From positions 1-62,773 of the forward strand of contig NZ_FOLL01000023.1 of the NCBI RefSeq assembly GCF_900112315.1: a stretch of 62,773 bases of DNA, written 5' to 3'. Source of the DNA: Parapedobacter composti. GTDB lineage: Bacteria > Bacteroidota > Bacteroidia > Sphingobacteriales > Sphingobacteriaceae. The notes under the pieces are model-generated. The model had not been told where the DNA came from and did not search any database. It worked only from the letters and a program-made list of their open reading frames with translations. Below, one piece after another: positions 42,655-52,422 of this stretch. The translations under genes were made by a program, and so were the position numbers. Each line of letters begins with the position of its first letter. The stretch's first letter is position 1.

Positions 42655-43856
42655 AAATCTTATATATCAACGCGCTTTACAGTCCTCATGTGGCCGGAGG
42701 TGCCGAAATATCGCTTAAGTTGATTGTGGAGGGAATGCAGGCCAAGGGGCACGATGTAGTGGTGCTGAGCCTGGTGCCTGAAGGGGGCTTAAGCAGTGAT
42801 TGGGTGGATGGCGTGAAGGTATACCGCGTGGGACTGGAAAACCGGTATTGGCCGTTTACGGAACAACGTCCGGACAAGATGAGCCGGCTGGCCTGGCACC
42901 TTACCGACAGGTACAATGCGGCCATGGGATCGGTTGTGGGCGAGGTGATCCGGCTGGAGCGGCCCACGGCAGTGTCTTGCCATAACCTGGTGGGGTGGTC
43001 CATCGCAGTATGGGATGAGGTAGCCCGCGCGGGATTGCCTATGGTGCAGGTGCTGCACGACATGTACCTGCTATGTGCAAACAGCAACATGTACAAAGGC
43101 GGGATGCCGTGTACACGCCGCTGCTTCAGCTGCCGAATGCTGCGCTACCGCCACCGGCCGTCGTCTGCCCGGGTACAGGCTGTGGTAGGCATCAGCCGCA
43201 GTATACTGGACCGGTTTGAGGCGTACGGCTATTTCCCCGGGGTGCCCCGGCATGTCATCCATAACGCCCGCGCAGTGCCGGAAGGCAGGCCCGCGCGTGC
43301 ACGGAACGATGGCGACCCGCTGACCGTGGGGTATATCGGTACGTTGGCGCCCATCAAGGGGGTGGCGTGGCTGATAGATGCATTCAAAAAGACCGGTGTT
43401 GAGGGCCGGTTGCGTATCGCCGGACGGGGAAAGGCAGGCGATGTGGAACATTTCAAGGCGCTGGCAGCGGGCGACCCCCGCATCGACTTCGTGGGCTACG
43501 TGGCCCCCCAGGAGTTTTACCGGGATATCGATGTGCTGGTGGTCCCCTCGCTGTGGGAGGAGCCGCTCGGGATGGTAGCCGTGGAAGGACTGGCAAACCA
43601 TTTGCCCGTGGTGGCCAGCCACCGGGGCGGACTCAAGGAATCCGTTAAGGATGGCCATAACGGTATCCTTTGCGATCCGGACAACCCGGATTCCCTTGGC
43701 CATGCACTGGCGGCGCTGTGGAAGGATGCCGCGTTGTATAACCGGCTGGCCACTGCGGCGCGGCCCTCAGTGGCCGAATACCTTAGCGTGGAGCGCATGG
43801 TAAACGCATATGAAAATGTATTACATACCTTAACGGCGGGAGATGCAGTTACCTAA
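42651..43856 (+). CDS. GT4-family glycosyltransferase
   Basis: 401 residues. ILYINALYSPHVAGGAEISLK at the N terminus is the classic GT4 opening. VVGISRSILDRFEAYG, VGYIGTLAPIKGVAWLIDAF, LRIAGRGK and VVPSLWEEPLGMVAVEGLA (the EX7E region: E in the WEEPLG context) follow. A Cys-rich stretch CTRRCFSCRMLR occurs in the middle, seen in several GT4 homologues. Overlaps neighbours by 4 and 14 nt. Confidence 0.92.
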   Translation: MKILYINALYSPHVAGGAEISLKLIVEGMQAKGHDVVVLSLVPEGGLSSDWVDGVKVYRVGLENRYWPFTEQRPDKMSRLAWHLTDRYNAAMGSVVGEVIRLERPTAVSCHNLVGWSIAVWDEVARAGLPMVQVLHDMYLLCANSNMYKGGMPCTRRCFSCRMLRYRHRPSSARVQAVVGISRSILDRFEAYGYFPGVPRHVIHNARAVPEGRPARARNDGDPLTVGYIGTLAPIKGVAWLIDAFKKTGVEGRLRIAGRGKAGDVEHFKALAAGDPRIDFVGYVAPQEFYRDIDVLVVPSLWEEPLGMVAVEGLANHLPVVASHRGGLKESVKDGHNGILCDPDNPDSLGHALAALWKDAALYNRLATAARPSVAEYLSVERMVNAYENVLHTLTAGDAVT

Positions 43857-45030
43857 GATCATCATAAATCACCGCGCCACCTTTTGCGAGGCACTGTTCT
43901 GCGTGAGCTTGCTGGCGATTTTTTTGCCGCTGAAGGTTTATCCTGCATTGTTCTTGCTGGCGGCGCTGTGTTTCTTCTGGGATACGCCCCGGCTACTGCG
44001 GCACTACTGGGTGTTTTTCTTGTCGGTCTTCATGGCTTATGCCGCCATAGTGTTTCTCGTGGACCTACCGGAGGGACCGCGGGAGAGGACCAACTTCCTC
44101 AAGTTGCCCGTTAACTTTCTGTTCTTGTACAGCGCGGCGGGGTGGCTCACGCAGCGCGACAATGTCCGCCTGTTGCGATGGGTAGACGGGACGCTGCATG
44201 TAGCACTGGCGCTTACCCTGCTCCAGTTGCTGGTATATCACCACGCAGCGGGGTTTCAGTGGGTAGGGGGGGTGCCCAGCTCGGCAAAGGGCAGTGCGCT
44301 GTACCGCCCGGAGCTCTACTTCTGGGGGTTGGACGACAAAAATATGTTCGGTGCTCGCATTGCGCTGCTGGGCTTCGCCTACATCCTGCTGCCCGTGGTG
44401 CGGCGGCAGGCTATCGTGGGATGGCGTATTGCGCTGGTGCTGTTGCTGGCGTGGCTTTCGTTGTCGCGCACGCCCATGGTGGCGCTGTTTATCGGTGTTT
44501 TTTGCCTGTTGTGGGCAGCGGCCACGTCGCGCTGGCGCATTGCCTTGGGGGCTGCGGCGCTGGCGGTATTGCCATTGCTGGCCCATAAGGTGGTCAGAAT
44601 CGGGCAGATTACGGCTTCTAACGACGGTATGGGGGTACGGCTGGTATACTGGAAAGCGTTCTTTGAGCACTTTACGGCCATTTCGCCGCTGGGCAATGGC
44701 TTCATGGCAGGAGGCGACTTCCTTGCCCGGCATGCGGCATTTTACCACGGCGAACCGCACATCCATAATACGTTCTTGAGCTGTTACCTCGACTTTGGTA
44801 TCATCGGCATTCTTTCTTATGTGCTGTTTTTGGTTTATTTTTACCGATTCTGCTGCCAGCATCAACCCAACCGCGTATTTTGGTGGGTAGCGGGAATCCC
44901 CTTGCTGGCCATTATGATGATTTTATACTCGGGGTATGACAATGATATTATCGTTTACCTTACACTCGCGCTGCTGCTGGGCAGCGGCCGCCCGATGGCA
45001 ATGAAACCTTTAAAATGGAGGATCGCCTGA
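43843..45030 (+). CDS. wzy: O-antigen/exopolysaccharide polymerase (Wzy-like)
   Basis: 395 residues, about ten hydrophobic segments, with the large periplasmic loop near the C terminus (YHGEPHIHNTFLSCYLDFG), the HxxH-like histidines and Asn typical of Wzy_C/O-antigen ligase proteins. LDDKNMFGARIALLGFAYILLP supports the O-antigen ligase/polymerase superfamily. In a Wzx/Wzy operon it is most likely the polymerase that joins repeat units, though a ligase role cannot be excluded. Confidence 0.8.
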   Translation: MQLPKIIINHRATFCEALFCVSLLAIFLPLKVYPALFLLAALCFFWDTPRLLRHYWVFFLSVFMAYAAIVFLVDLPEGPRERTNFLKLPVNFLFLYSAAGWLTQRDNVRLLRWVDGTLHVALALTLLQLLVYHHAAGFQWVGGVPSSAKGSALYRPELYFWGLDDKNMFGARIALLGFAYILLPVVRRQAIVGWRIALVLLLAWLSLSRTPMVALFIGVFCLLWAAATSRWRIALGAAALAVLPLLAHKVVRIGQITASNDGMGVRLVYWKAFFEHFTAISPLGNGFMAGGDFLARHAAFYHGEPHIHNTFLSCYLDFGIIGILSYVLFLVYFYRFCCQHQPNRVFWWVAGIPLLAIMMILYSGYDNDIIVYLTLALLLGSGRPMAMKPLKWRIA

Positions 45031-46040
45031 TGGGGATACGGGTATTGATAGATGGGCGCTGGGATGGCGATACGGGTATCGGCAGGTTGTACCGGGAGGT
45101 AATGGCGCGCAGGCCGCAGGAAGTTATGCCGACGTTCGTAAAGAGCCGGATGGGGCTGGGTAACCTGTTGACGCCGTGGATGCTGGCGCGGGAGATTCGC
45201 CGTACGCCGGCCGATGTGTTCTATAGCCCCTCGTTCATGCCGCCGCTGGATAGCCGTATGCCGTTTGTGTTTACCATACACGACCTCATGCACCTGTTTT
45301 ATTACACCCCGATGCACCGACTGTATTACAAAACGGTGATTGCACGGCTGGCGGCGAAGGCCCGGAACGTAATCACCGTGTCGCATTACAGCAAGGGGCA
45401 ACTGGTGGAATTGCTCGGTATTGATGAACGAAGGATTACGGTAATCTACAACGGGGTGGATGATGCCTACCATAGGAATACGAGGCGCCACGAGGCCGGA
45501 CGACCTTATTTTTTCTATGTGGGCAACCGGCGGAAGAACAAAAACCTGCCGGCCATGCTTACGGCTTTTGCGCGGGCAGCCATCCCCTTGGATTTTATGT
45601 TTTTTCTCTCCGGCCATCCGGACGAAGTACTGGTTAAACTTATCCGGCAACTGGGTATCGGAGAGCGTGTGCGGTTTTTGGGACGGATACCGGAAGGCGA
45701 CCTCCCTGCATATTACAAAGGGGCGTTTGCCACTTGCTTCGTTTCGCTGATGGAAGGGTTCGGATTGCCGGTAATTGAGTCAATGGCATCGGGCACGCCG
45801 GTGCTTACCGCTACGGCGGGCTCTTTACCTGAAATCGCCGGGGGTGCGGCGTTATGTGTAGACCCGCTGGACAGTGCCGCTATCGCGGGCGGAATGGAAC
45901 GCCTGGTAAACGATAGCCGATATTATCGGCAATTGCAGGAGCAAGGCCCCGAACGGGCGGCGCGGTTTTCGTGGGGCGAGACCGCTGCCCAAACTTGGAA
46001 GGTGATATTGGATAAACATCCACACGATGAAGGTACTTGA
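45030..46040 (+). CDS. GT4-family glycosyltransferase (mannosyltransferase-like)
   Basis: 336 residues from the ATG that overlaps the upstream stop as TGATG. Opening IRVLIDGRWDGDTGIGRLYREV, then DLMHLFYYTPMHRLYYK, ITVSHYSKGQLVELLGI, FYVGNRRKNKNLPAMLTAF, VRFLGRIPEGDLPAYYKGAF, LMEGFGLPVIESMASGTPVL. This is the WbaZ/MtfB-like GT4 pattern. Next gene starts 14 nt before its stop. Confidence 0.92.
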   Translation: MGIRVLIDGRWDGDTGIGRLYREVMARRPQEVMPTFVKSRMGLGNLLTPWMLAREIRRTPADVFYSPSFMPPLDSRMPFVFTIHDLMHLFYYTPMHRLYYKTVIARLAAKARNVITVSHYSKGQLVELLGIDERRITVIYNGVDDAYHRNTRRHEAGRPYFFYVGNRRKNKNLPAMLTAFARAAIPLDFMFFLSGHPDEVLVKLIRQLGIGERVRFLGRIPEGDLPAYYKGAFATCFVSLMEGFGLPVIESMASGTPVLTATAGSLPEIAGGAALCVDPLDSAAIAGGMERLVNDSRYYRQLQEQGPERAARFSWGETAAQTWKVILDKHPHDEGT

Positions 46041-47580
46041 TTTACGTAATGCACTGATAATAGGTGGAACCGCACTCGCTTGGGCCTGCGGAACGGCCAC
46101 AATGCCGCACCAGGCGGAAACCGGCACCGCGGAAGCGGGACGCCGTATTGACGTGCGCCGATACGGTGCGAAAGGGGATGGCAAGACCGACGACAGCAAG
46201 GCCATCCAGGCGGCGCTGGATAGTGCTTCGACGGGCGATACCGTGTATGTGCCGAAGGGGACCTACAGGGTGCGCACCATCCGGTTGGTGGCTAATGTAC
46301 ATCTGGTGGCGGACGGGCTGCTGAAACAGCCCCAGGACTTGGCGGGGCAGTTTACAGTTGAAAAACAGCACTCTGATGCACCGCTTTTCCGCGCGCACCG
46401 CATATCCAATGTCTACCTTTCATTCCGTGCGGAAACAGTGAACGAAGCCGTATATGCATCGCAGTGCAGGAACCTGACGATAGCAGACAGCCACCTTGTG
46501 GGCGACAGCACCAACAGCCGCTCTTTCGCGGGGATATTGTGGTACGATTGTTCGGCATGTAAAGTCACCGGCACGGCCGTTACCCGGTATGGCAGCGCTC
46601 GCACATCGCCTAAGACATACCTTCGCGGTACTGCCATCCGCGTGCTGTCCAGCAATGGAGTAACCATTGCCGGTAACGAGTTGAGTTACAACGGCGAAAA
46701 CGGTATCTTTATCCACGACAGCGGCGACGTGGAAATTGATGGCAACCGCATCCACCACAATGGCATGAGCGGCATACAGATAGCCTTTAATGCAGCGGAG
46801 CGCGTGAACAACTACCGGGTAACGAACAACCGCCTGGAATATAACGCAGCCGATGCCGTGGACATCAACAACCGTGCGCACGGCGAGGTGATGGCCATCA
46901 ATGCGCTGATTGCCGGAAACTATAGCCGGCAGAATGGTTTCGTGAACGGAGAATCTACCCCCGATGGCTCGGGCATCGCTACACTGATAGGTATTTCGGA
47001 TGTGATACTCAGCGGAAACCGGGCCTTCGGCAACAACCGCCCAGCGGTATACATGGAAGGATGCGGTACGCTGATAGCCAACCGAAACGTAACTGACGGT
47101 GAGTTTGAACTGGTAGGGCAGTGGGATGATGTACAATTGCAGCACAACGTATTCCGGGCGCTGCGCCTGTTGGCCAATGCCCGCGGAAAGGTGCTGGACA
47201 TGCGTGCGAATGAAGTGGGGCAGCTGATGCTGCCGAACGGCATCCGTATCGATTCGCTGCGCATGCTGGAGAACCAGATAAAAAGCGGCCCGGTGAACAT
47301 CAATATGGAGGGCTACCTCAAATTTGAAGGAAACCGGTTGACCAGCAACCACGATGCGGGGGCATTGCTGCTGGTAAACGTGCAGGGTGCTTCGCTATTG
47401 GGCAATCATGTCACAAACAGGAAAAATGCAGCCATCACGGTGCGGAACACCGCAAGCCGTGTCACCATTGATAGTAATGTTGTGACGTCTGGCGGCGCCT
47501 GGCTCCATGATTTGGGGGCACCGGGCATAACGATAAAACGAAACCGCGTGCATGAACATGCGGAAGTAAAGGAACAGTGA
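46027..47580 (+). CDS. exported right-handed beta-helix protein (pectate-lyase-superfamily)
   Basis: 517 residues. The N terminus MKVLDLRNALIIGGTALAWACG looks like a lipoprotein signal with Cys near residue 21. Then the Pectate_lyase_3 opening IDVRRYGAKGDGKTDDSKAI and NGDTV-type turn (ASTGDTVYVPKGTY), followed by many PbH1 repeats (GVTIAGNELSYNGENGIFIH, VEIDGNRIHHNGMSGIQI). It lies inside the glycosyltransferase operon, so it may cut, trim or epimerise the polysaccharide; catalytic residues cannot be assigned. Confidence 0.85.
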   Translation: MKVLDLRNALIIGGTALAWACGTATMPHQAETGTAEAGRRIDVRRYGAKGDGKTDDSKAIQAALDSASTGDTVYVPKGTYRVRTIRLVANVHLVADGLLKQPQDLAGQFTVEKQHSDAPLFRAHRISNVYLSFRAETVNEAVYASQCRNLTIADSHLVGDSTNSRSFAGILWYDCSACKVTGTAVTRYGSARTSPKTYLRGTAIRVLSSNGVTIAGNELSYNGENGIFIHDSGDVEIDGNRIHHNGMSGIQIAFNAAERVNNYRVTNNRLEYNAADAVDINNRAHGEVMAINALIAGNYSRQNGFVNGESTPDGSGIATLIGISDVILSGNRAFGNNRPAVYMEGCGTLIANRNVTDGEFELVGQWDDVQLQHNVFRALRLLANARGKVLDMRANEVGQLMLPNGIRIDSLRMLENQIKSGPVNINMEGYLKFEGNRLTSNHDAGALLLVNVQGASLLGNHVTNRKNAAITVRNTASRVTIDSNVVTSGGAWLHDLGAPGITIKRNRVHEHAEVKEQ

Positions 47581-48509
47581 TGACGGTAAACCTGTACATC
47601 CCGACGTTGAACGGCGGAACGCGGTTCATTGACCTCCTGGACGCGTTGGCGTCGCAGTCGCTGCAGCCCCAGCGATGTGTGGCGATCGATTCAGGATCTA
47701 CTGACGGTACGCCGGAGCGCGCACAAGCGGCGGGCTTTGAAGTTATCCGCATAGCCAAGGGGGCTTTTGACCATGGGGGGACGCGACAGCAGGCGATAGA
47801 CGCCTGGCCCGACGCCGATATCTATGTGTTGCTCACGCAGGACGCCGTTCCTGCCGATGCAGAGGCGCTGGCGCGTATAACAGCCGCGTTTGCCGATCCG
47901 GAAATCGGTGTTGCCTATGGACGGCAGCTGCCGCACCGCGGCGCTGCATTGCAGGAAACCCACGCCCGCCTGTTCAATTATCCCGCCCGGTCCGCGATAC
48001 GCGGTATGGAGGATGCCGGCCGGTATGGCATCAGAACGATCTCCTGCTCCAATTCTTTTGCTGCCTATCGGCGCAAGGCTCTGCAAAGTGTGGGGGGCTT
48101 TCCCCTCGGCACCATTATGGGCGAGGATGTGATCACGGCCGGAAAGCTGTTGCTCAACGGTTGGAAACTTGCCTATGTGAGCGAAGCTTGCGTAAACCAC
48201 TCGCACAACTACCGCATCCGGGAGGAGTTTGAACGCTATTTTGATATCGGTGTGTTCCACAGCGATAACCGCTGGATATTCGAGTCGTTCGGCAGGGCCG
48301 ACGGCGAAGGAGCCCGTTACGCCTGGTCCGAACTGCGCTACGTGGGGCGCCGAAACCCCTTGCTGCTGCCCCGTGTGTGTTGTTCGTTTGCCGCTAAATG
48401 GTTGGGGTACAAGCTCGGACTGGCCTACCGTAAACTACCCGGTAACCTCCGGAAATCATTCTCCATGTACAAGGGATATTGGGGTAAGCGGCAAATAGCC
48501 AGCCCCTAA
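47577..48509 (+). CDS. family 2 glycosyltransferase (rhamnosyltransferase-like)
   Basis: 310 residues. VNLYIPTLNGGTRFIDLLDAL, CVAIDSGSTDGT and DIYVLLTQDAVP give the GT-A nucleotide and metal sites (here with TQDA in the DxD position, as in RfbF-like rhamnosyltransferases). FDHGGTRQQAI and MGEDVITAGKLLLNGWKL-like segments match the same group. Overlaps the beta-helix gene by 4 nt (ATGA). Confidence 0.9.
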   Translation: MMTVNLYIPTLNGGTRFIDLLDALASQSLQPQRCVAIDSGSTDGTPERAQAAGFEVIRIAKGAFDHGGTRQQAIDAWPDADIYVLLTQDAVPADAEALARITAAFADPEIGVAYGRQLPHRGAALQETHARLFNYPARSAIRGMEDAGRYGIRTISCSNSFAAYRRKALQSVGGFPLGTIMGEDVITAGKLLLNGWKLAYVSEACVNHSHNYRIREEFERYFDIGVFHSDNRWIFESFGRADGEGARYAWSELRYVGRRNPLLLPRVCCSFAAKWLGYKLGLAYRKLPGNLRKSFSMYKGYWGKRQIASP

Positions 48510-48664
48510 TTGTGGAATTTTTCCCCACTTCTGCCTGCAAGCCATTCGACACAAAGACGCTTAAGGACGGTATAATGGGCATATTTGCCGTTTTTCACGA
48601 ATATGGCACTTGTTTGGCATTCTTGCCTGTGTATTTAGGTGCTAATTTTTAAGTGCTAAGAGCT

Positions 48665-49375
48665 ATGGTAAGAGAGAATCAAATTCAGCAGATAGCGTAT
48701 AAAGTTGATAACAGCCTATACGACTTCATCACCTACCAACCGATGTTGCGGGTGGATCTCCAGTTCGTGAAAAAGCGGTTGCTGGTTTATCAGGAGACAG
48801 TGTTTATCAAGCGGATGTTTGACATCTTGTTTTCGGCTACCGTCATCCTTACGGGGCTGCCGGTATACCTGTTGCTCATGCTGATTACGAAAGTCACGTC
48901 GAAAGGCCCGGTATTTTACAAGCAGGAACGTATCGGCAAAGATCAGAAGCCGTTTTACATCTACAAATTCAGGAGCATGCGCGTGGATGCCGAGAAGGAT
49001 GGACCGCAGTTGGCATCTGACGACGACCCGCGGATTACCAAATGGGGAAAGTTCATGCGCAAAACCCACCTGGATGAACTGCCCCAGTTCTGGAACGTGC
49101 TAAAGGGCGATATGGCGATTGTAGGTCCGCGCCCTGAGCGGAGGCATTTTATCGAAGAAATAAAATCCCGGAAACCCGAATACATGCAGCTGTTCCGGCT
49201 GAAACCCGGCATCACCTCCATTGGGCAGGTATATTACGGCTACGCCGAAAACATCAATCAGCTCTGCGAACGGGTAAATTACGATCTGAATTACCTGGAT
49301 ACCATGAGCCTGAAAACCGACCTGGGTATCATTGCTCAAACGGTGAAGGTAATGGCGCAGGGCAAGGGCAAATGA
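48665..49375 (+). CDS. initiating sugar-phosphate transferase (polyisoprenyl-phosphate, WbaP/PglC fold)
   Basis: 236 residues from MVRENQIQQIAYK (48653 is an alternative). One re-entrant membrane helix (MFDILFSATVILTGLPVYLLLML), then the bacterial sugar transferase core: GPVFYKQERIGKDQKPFYIYKFRSM, LDELPQFWNVLKGDMAIVGPRPE and GITSIGQV. It is the monotopic catalytic part only, without the N-terminal TM domain of full WbaP. It would load the first sugar-1-phosphate onto undecaprenyl phosphate. A 143-nt gap separates it from the operon. Confidence 0.93.
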   Translation: MVRENQIQQIAYKVDNSLYDFITYQPMLRVDLQFVKKRLLVYQETVFIKRMFDILFSATVILTGLPVYLLLMLITKVTSKGPVFYKQERIGKDQKPFYIYKFRSMRVDAEKDGPQLASDDDPRITKWGKFMRKTHLDELPQFWNVLKGDMAIVGPRPERRHFIEEIKSRKPEYMQLFRLKPGITSIGQVYYGYAENINQLCERVNYDLNYLDTMSLKTDLGIIAQTVKVMAQGKGK

Positions 49376-49437
49376 CCAAGGTGTAATCAGTGAACGGTTA
49401 ACCTTAACCAAAAAAAGGATGATGGCAAAAGAATCGT

Positions 49438-49445
49438 TATGTTTG
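49438..49445 (+). promoter_or_regulatory. -7 element before the GAF-LuxR gene
   Basis: TATGTTTG, full TAnnTTTG consensus, 22 nt before the ATG at 49468. No -33 TTG at usual spacing. Confidence 0.45.
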
Positions 49446-49467
49446 CATCGGTTCGGATTTGTTCGTG

Positions 49468-50433
49468 ATGACAGACAAGGATTACTTTGCCAATTTATAT
49501 GAAATAGCCCGCCATTTGAACCGGGAGTTTTCCCTGCATGCAGCGTTGCGTAAATCACTGGAGAAAACGGTGGAACTGCTGGGTTTGGAAACCGGATGGA
49601 TTTGGCTGGTACAGCCGGATGTGAAGTCGGTTTACCTCGCGGCGTCCTACAACCTGCCTCCCGCTTTGCATAACCATCCCGAGCGGCTGTCAGGGTGGTG
49701 CTATTGTATACAGCAATATTTGTTAGACGACATTACTGAAGCCCGGAATATCAGCGAAATCCGTTGCACCCGCCTAAAAGATGTGAAAATAGGCACGCGC
49801 GACCTGAAGTTCCACGCCACCATTCCTATCCGGGCGGATGGCCATAAGATCGGGCTGCTAAACCTGGTGAGTGCAGAAAGTCAGCAGTTGGACGATAAAC
49901 AGCTGTTTACGTTGGATACGGTGGGCAATATCATCGGCTCAGCCGTCCAGCGGATGCGCCTGCATGAAGCCTATGGAACACGGCCCGGTTCGTCGAACAC
50001 CAATGCCCTGCTTGATGTGCTGAATGATGTGTTTAAACCGAAATTGGAAGCGCTGCATGCGACGCTGCAAGATTCGCAAGAATACCACCTAAGCGGAGAG
50101 CAAGCCGCTATTGAACGGAATCTCCGCATTGCGGTGGATCAGGCAGACCAGCTGTTGCGGACGTTAGACACGGTCATCAGCGAATCCGGCCAACGGCAGG
50201 CCAACCCCGCCGGGGCGCATCAGCTGCATTATCCGGCTACCTTGTCTGGCCGGGAACTCGAAGTGCTGGCCTTGGTTAAGCAGGGGCACACGAACAAACA
50301 AATCGCCGATCGTTTGTTTATTTCAGAGCGCACGGTGAAATTTCACCTGACATCCATTCTTGCAAAGCTCCACGCCAGTACGCGCACAGAGGCCGTCAAT
50401 ACCGCGCTGCAACGCGGGCTTGTCGGAAATTAG
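49468..50433 (+). CDS. GAF-domain LuxR-type transcriptional regulator
   Basis: 321 residues from MTDKDYFANLYEIA. GAF domain (about 15-165) with LETGWIWLVQPDVKSVYLAASYN and GHKIGLLNLVSA-like strands; helical linker; C-terminal LuxR HTH (ATLSGRELEVLALVKQGHTNKQIADRLFISERTVKFHL, with the conserved TxxE/xxVKxH layout). No receiver domain and no TM, so a soluble one-component sensor. It follows the polysaccharide cluster in the same direction and may control it. Confidence 0.88.
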   Translation: MTDKDYFANLYEIARHLNREFSLHAALRKSLEKTVELLGLETGWIWLVQPDVKSVYLAASYNLPPALHNHPERLSGWCYCIQQYLLDDITEARNISEIRCTRLKDVKIGTRDLKFHATIPIRADGHKIGLLNLVSAESQQLDDKQLFTLDTVGNIIGSAVQRMRLHEAYGTRPGSSNTNALLDVLNDVFKPKLEALHATLQDSQEYHLSGEQAAIERNLRIAVDQADQLLRTLDTVISESGQRQANPAGAHQLHYPATLSGRELEVLALVKQGHTNKQIADRLFISERTVKFHLTSILAKLHASTRTEAVNTALQRGLVGN

Positions 50434-50551
50434 CATCGCCAGATACACCCGGAATCTGGCCTGCCTGTACCATCGTACAGGACGATTTCTGTGCTTTAGT
50501 ACGTTTTTTATCGACCTTTTTGCCAAGATATTTGTCCCAAAGAACAGAAAA

Positions 50552-51145
50552 ATGAAGATAGCTATATTATTGGGTAGCGTGCGGCAAGGCCGCCGGTCTC
50601 ACAGGATTGCACATTATTTAGAAACGGTGCTTGCCAAGCAAGCCGTCCGGACCGACTTGATTGATTTAGGCACCGATAGCTTGCCCATATACGGGCAGGA
50701 CGAAGCGCGCCATAGGCAGGCGATATCGGATATAGGGAAACGCCTGGAAATGGCCGATGCGCTGCTGCTGGTTACACCCGAATACCACGGGAGTTTTTCA
50801 GGAGCGCTGAAGAATGCGCTGGATTACTTCTGGGCCGAGTTTCAGCGTAAGCCCATCGGTGTTGTGGCGGTTTCTTCCGGCAGGCTCGGCGGCATTAATG
50901 CCAGCAACCAATTGCAGCAGGTCGTCCTTAGCTTGGGAGGCGTAGCCTTGCCGGTTAAATGGGTTGTTCCCGAAATTCAAAACGCATTTGACGAGGATGG
51001 CCGTTTGCAGGACGGGACAATAGCTATACGTGCGGAAAAATTCGTGACCGAATACTTATGGTATGCCGATGCCATTTATCAGAAAAAATCGGCTGCGCAA
51101 CATGTAACAAAGGGCAACGGGGAAACGTCCTTAATTGACGAATAA
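50552..51145 (+). CDS. NADPH-dependent FMN reductase
   Basis: 197 residues from MKIAILLGSVRQGRRSHRIA; the longer ORF upstream is the out-of-frame end of the regulator gene. Flavin loop GSVRQGRRS, then VTPEYHGSFSGALKNALDY and VAVSSGRLGGINASNQLQ are family motifs (NADPH_FMN_red, PF03358). Reduces flavins, quinones or chromate with NADPH. Ends 4 nt before the MFS gene, so the two are probably an export/reduction pair. Confidence 0.92.
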   Translation: MKIAILLGSVRQGRRSHRIAHYLETVLAKQAVRTDLIDLGTDSLPIYGQDEARHRQAISDIGKRLEMADALLLVTPEYHGSFSGALKNALDYFWAEFQRKPIGVVAVSSGRLGGINASNQLQQVVLSLGGVALPVKWVVPEIQNAFDEDGRLQDGTIAIRAEKFVTEYLWYADAIYQKKSAAQHVTKGNGETSLIDE

Positions 51146-51149
51146 AGCC

Positions 51150-52412
51150 ATGGATTCAAAAACAGTAACTCCCTTTACCGGCTACCAGAAAATGGTGGTC
51201 ATCATCTTAGCGCTCACGCAGTTTACCGTTGTTCTGGATTTTATGATTATGTCACCGCTGGGCGATATCCTGATGAAATCGTTGCACCTGGCGCCCTCGC
51301 AGTTTGGGCTGGCGGTATCGGCATACGCCTTCAGTGCGGGGTTTTCGGGTTTCTTAACGGCCGGCTTTTCCGACAGGTTTGACCGTAAAAAGCTGCTGCT
51401 TTTTTTCTACGTTGGGTTCATTGGCGGTACGGTGCTGTGCGGCATTGCACATACCTATTGGTTTTTGATGGTAGCGCGCATCGTCACCGGGCTATTCGGC
51501 GGGGTCATTGGCTCAATATCCATGGCTATCGTGGCCGACTTGTTTGCCTTGCAACAGCGGGGCCGGGTGATGGCGTTTGTGCAGATGGCTTTCGGCGCCA
51601 GCCAGGTGTTGGGCATCCCGATTGGTCTGTACATCGCTAATGGCTGGGGATGGGAAGCACCTTTCCTGATGGTGGCCGCGCTGGGCTTGGCAATAACCCT
51701 GGCTATTGTGTTTTACCTGCGGCCCATCAATGCGCATCTGGGCGTAAAGAATGAAAAATCAGCTTTCCGGCACCTGTTGCATACGCTGGCAAAGCGCGAC
51801 TACCGAATCGGGTTTACGGCTACGGCACTGCTCTCCGTCGGGGGCTTTATGATGATGCCGTTCGGCAGCGCGTTTGCCATCAATAATTTAGGTATCACTG
51901 AACAGCAACTGCCGCTTTTGTTTATGGTGTCTGGCGTAAGCACGTTGGTGATCATGCCGTTTTTGGGCCGATTGAGTGACAAAATAGATAAGTATAAACT
52001 CTTTACCGCGGCCTCCGTCTGGATGATGGCCATGTGTATCTGGTATACGCACCTGTCTGTCACGCCGCTATGGGCGGCGATGGTATTCAACATCCTGCTG
52101 ATGGCGGGGGTGACTGGTAGGATGGTGCCCTCTTCGGCGCTTGTGAGTGCAGTGCCTGCATTGAAAGACCGGGGAGCGTTCATGAGCATCAACGCGTCAT
52201 TGCAACAGTTGGCGGGCGGCGTGGCGGCGGCGCTGGCCGGTAAGATAGTGGTGCAGGAAACCAACTTCAGTCCGCTGCAGCATTACGATACCGTGGGATA
52301 TGCGGTAGTAGCCATTTCCGTATTGGGATTGTTGTTGATGTATCGCGTAGACCGCGTGGTAAAACGCGTAGCCAGCCAGCCTGCTGTGCCCGAACAACAG
52401 TCGGCAGGCTGA
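51150..52412 (+). CDS. MFS transporter (DHA1-like drug efflux)
   Basis: 420 residues from MDSKTVTPFTGYQK. Twelve TM helices; motif A between TM2 and TM3 appears as GFSDRFDRKKLL; motif C-like GASQVLGIPIG; the middle loop is about 25 residues long. Proton-driven efflux of small molecules is the usual role of this group. Paired with the FMN reductase upstream (4-nt gap). Substrate unknown. Confidence 0.92.
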   Translation: MDSKTVTPFTGYQKMVVIILALTQFTVVLDFMIMSPLGDILMKSLHLAPSQFGLAVSAYAFSAGFSGFLTAGFSDRFDRKKLLLFFYVGFIGGTVLCGIAHTYWFLMVARIVTGLFGGVIGSISMAIVADLFALQQRGRVMAFVQMAFGASQVLGIPIGLYIANGWGWEAPFLMVAALGLAITLAIVFYLRPINAHLGVKNEKSAFRHLLHTLAKRDYRIGFTATALLSVGGFMMMPFGSAFAINNLGITEQQLPLLFMVSGVSTLVIMPFLGRLSDKIDKYKLFTAASVWMMAMCIWYTHLSVTPLWAAMVFNILLMAGVTGRMVPSSALVSAVPALKDRGAFMSINASLQQLAGGVAAALAGKIVVQETNFSPLQHYDTVGYAVVAISVLGLLLMYRVDRVVKRVASQPAVPEQQSAG

Positions 52413-52422
52413 GGCCGGCAGG

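Noticed and set aside
44065..44865. Long minus-strand ORFs inside the polysaccharide operon (also 46420-47352 and 43071-43703)
   Set aside because: Low-complexity Arg/His/Gln-rich shadows of GC-rich coding genes that have clear families on the plus strand.
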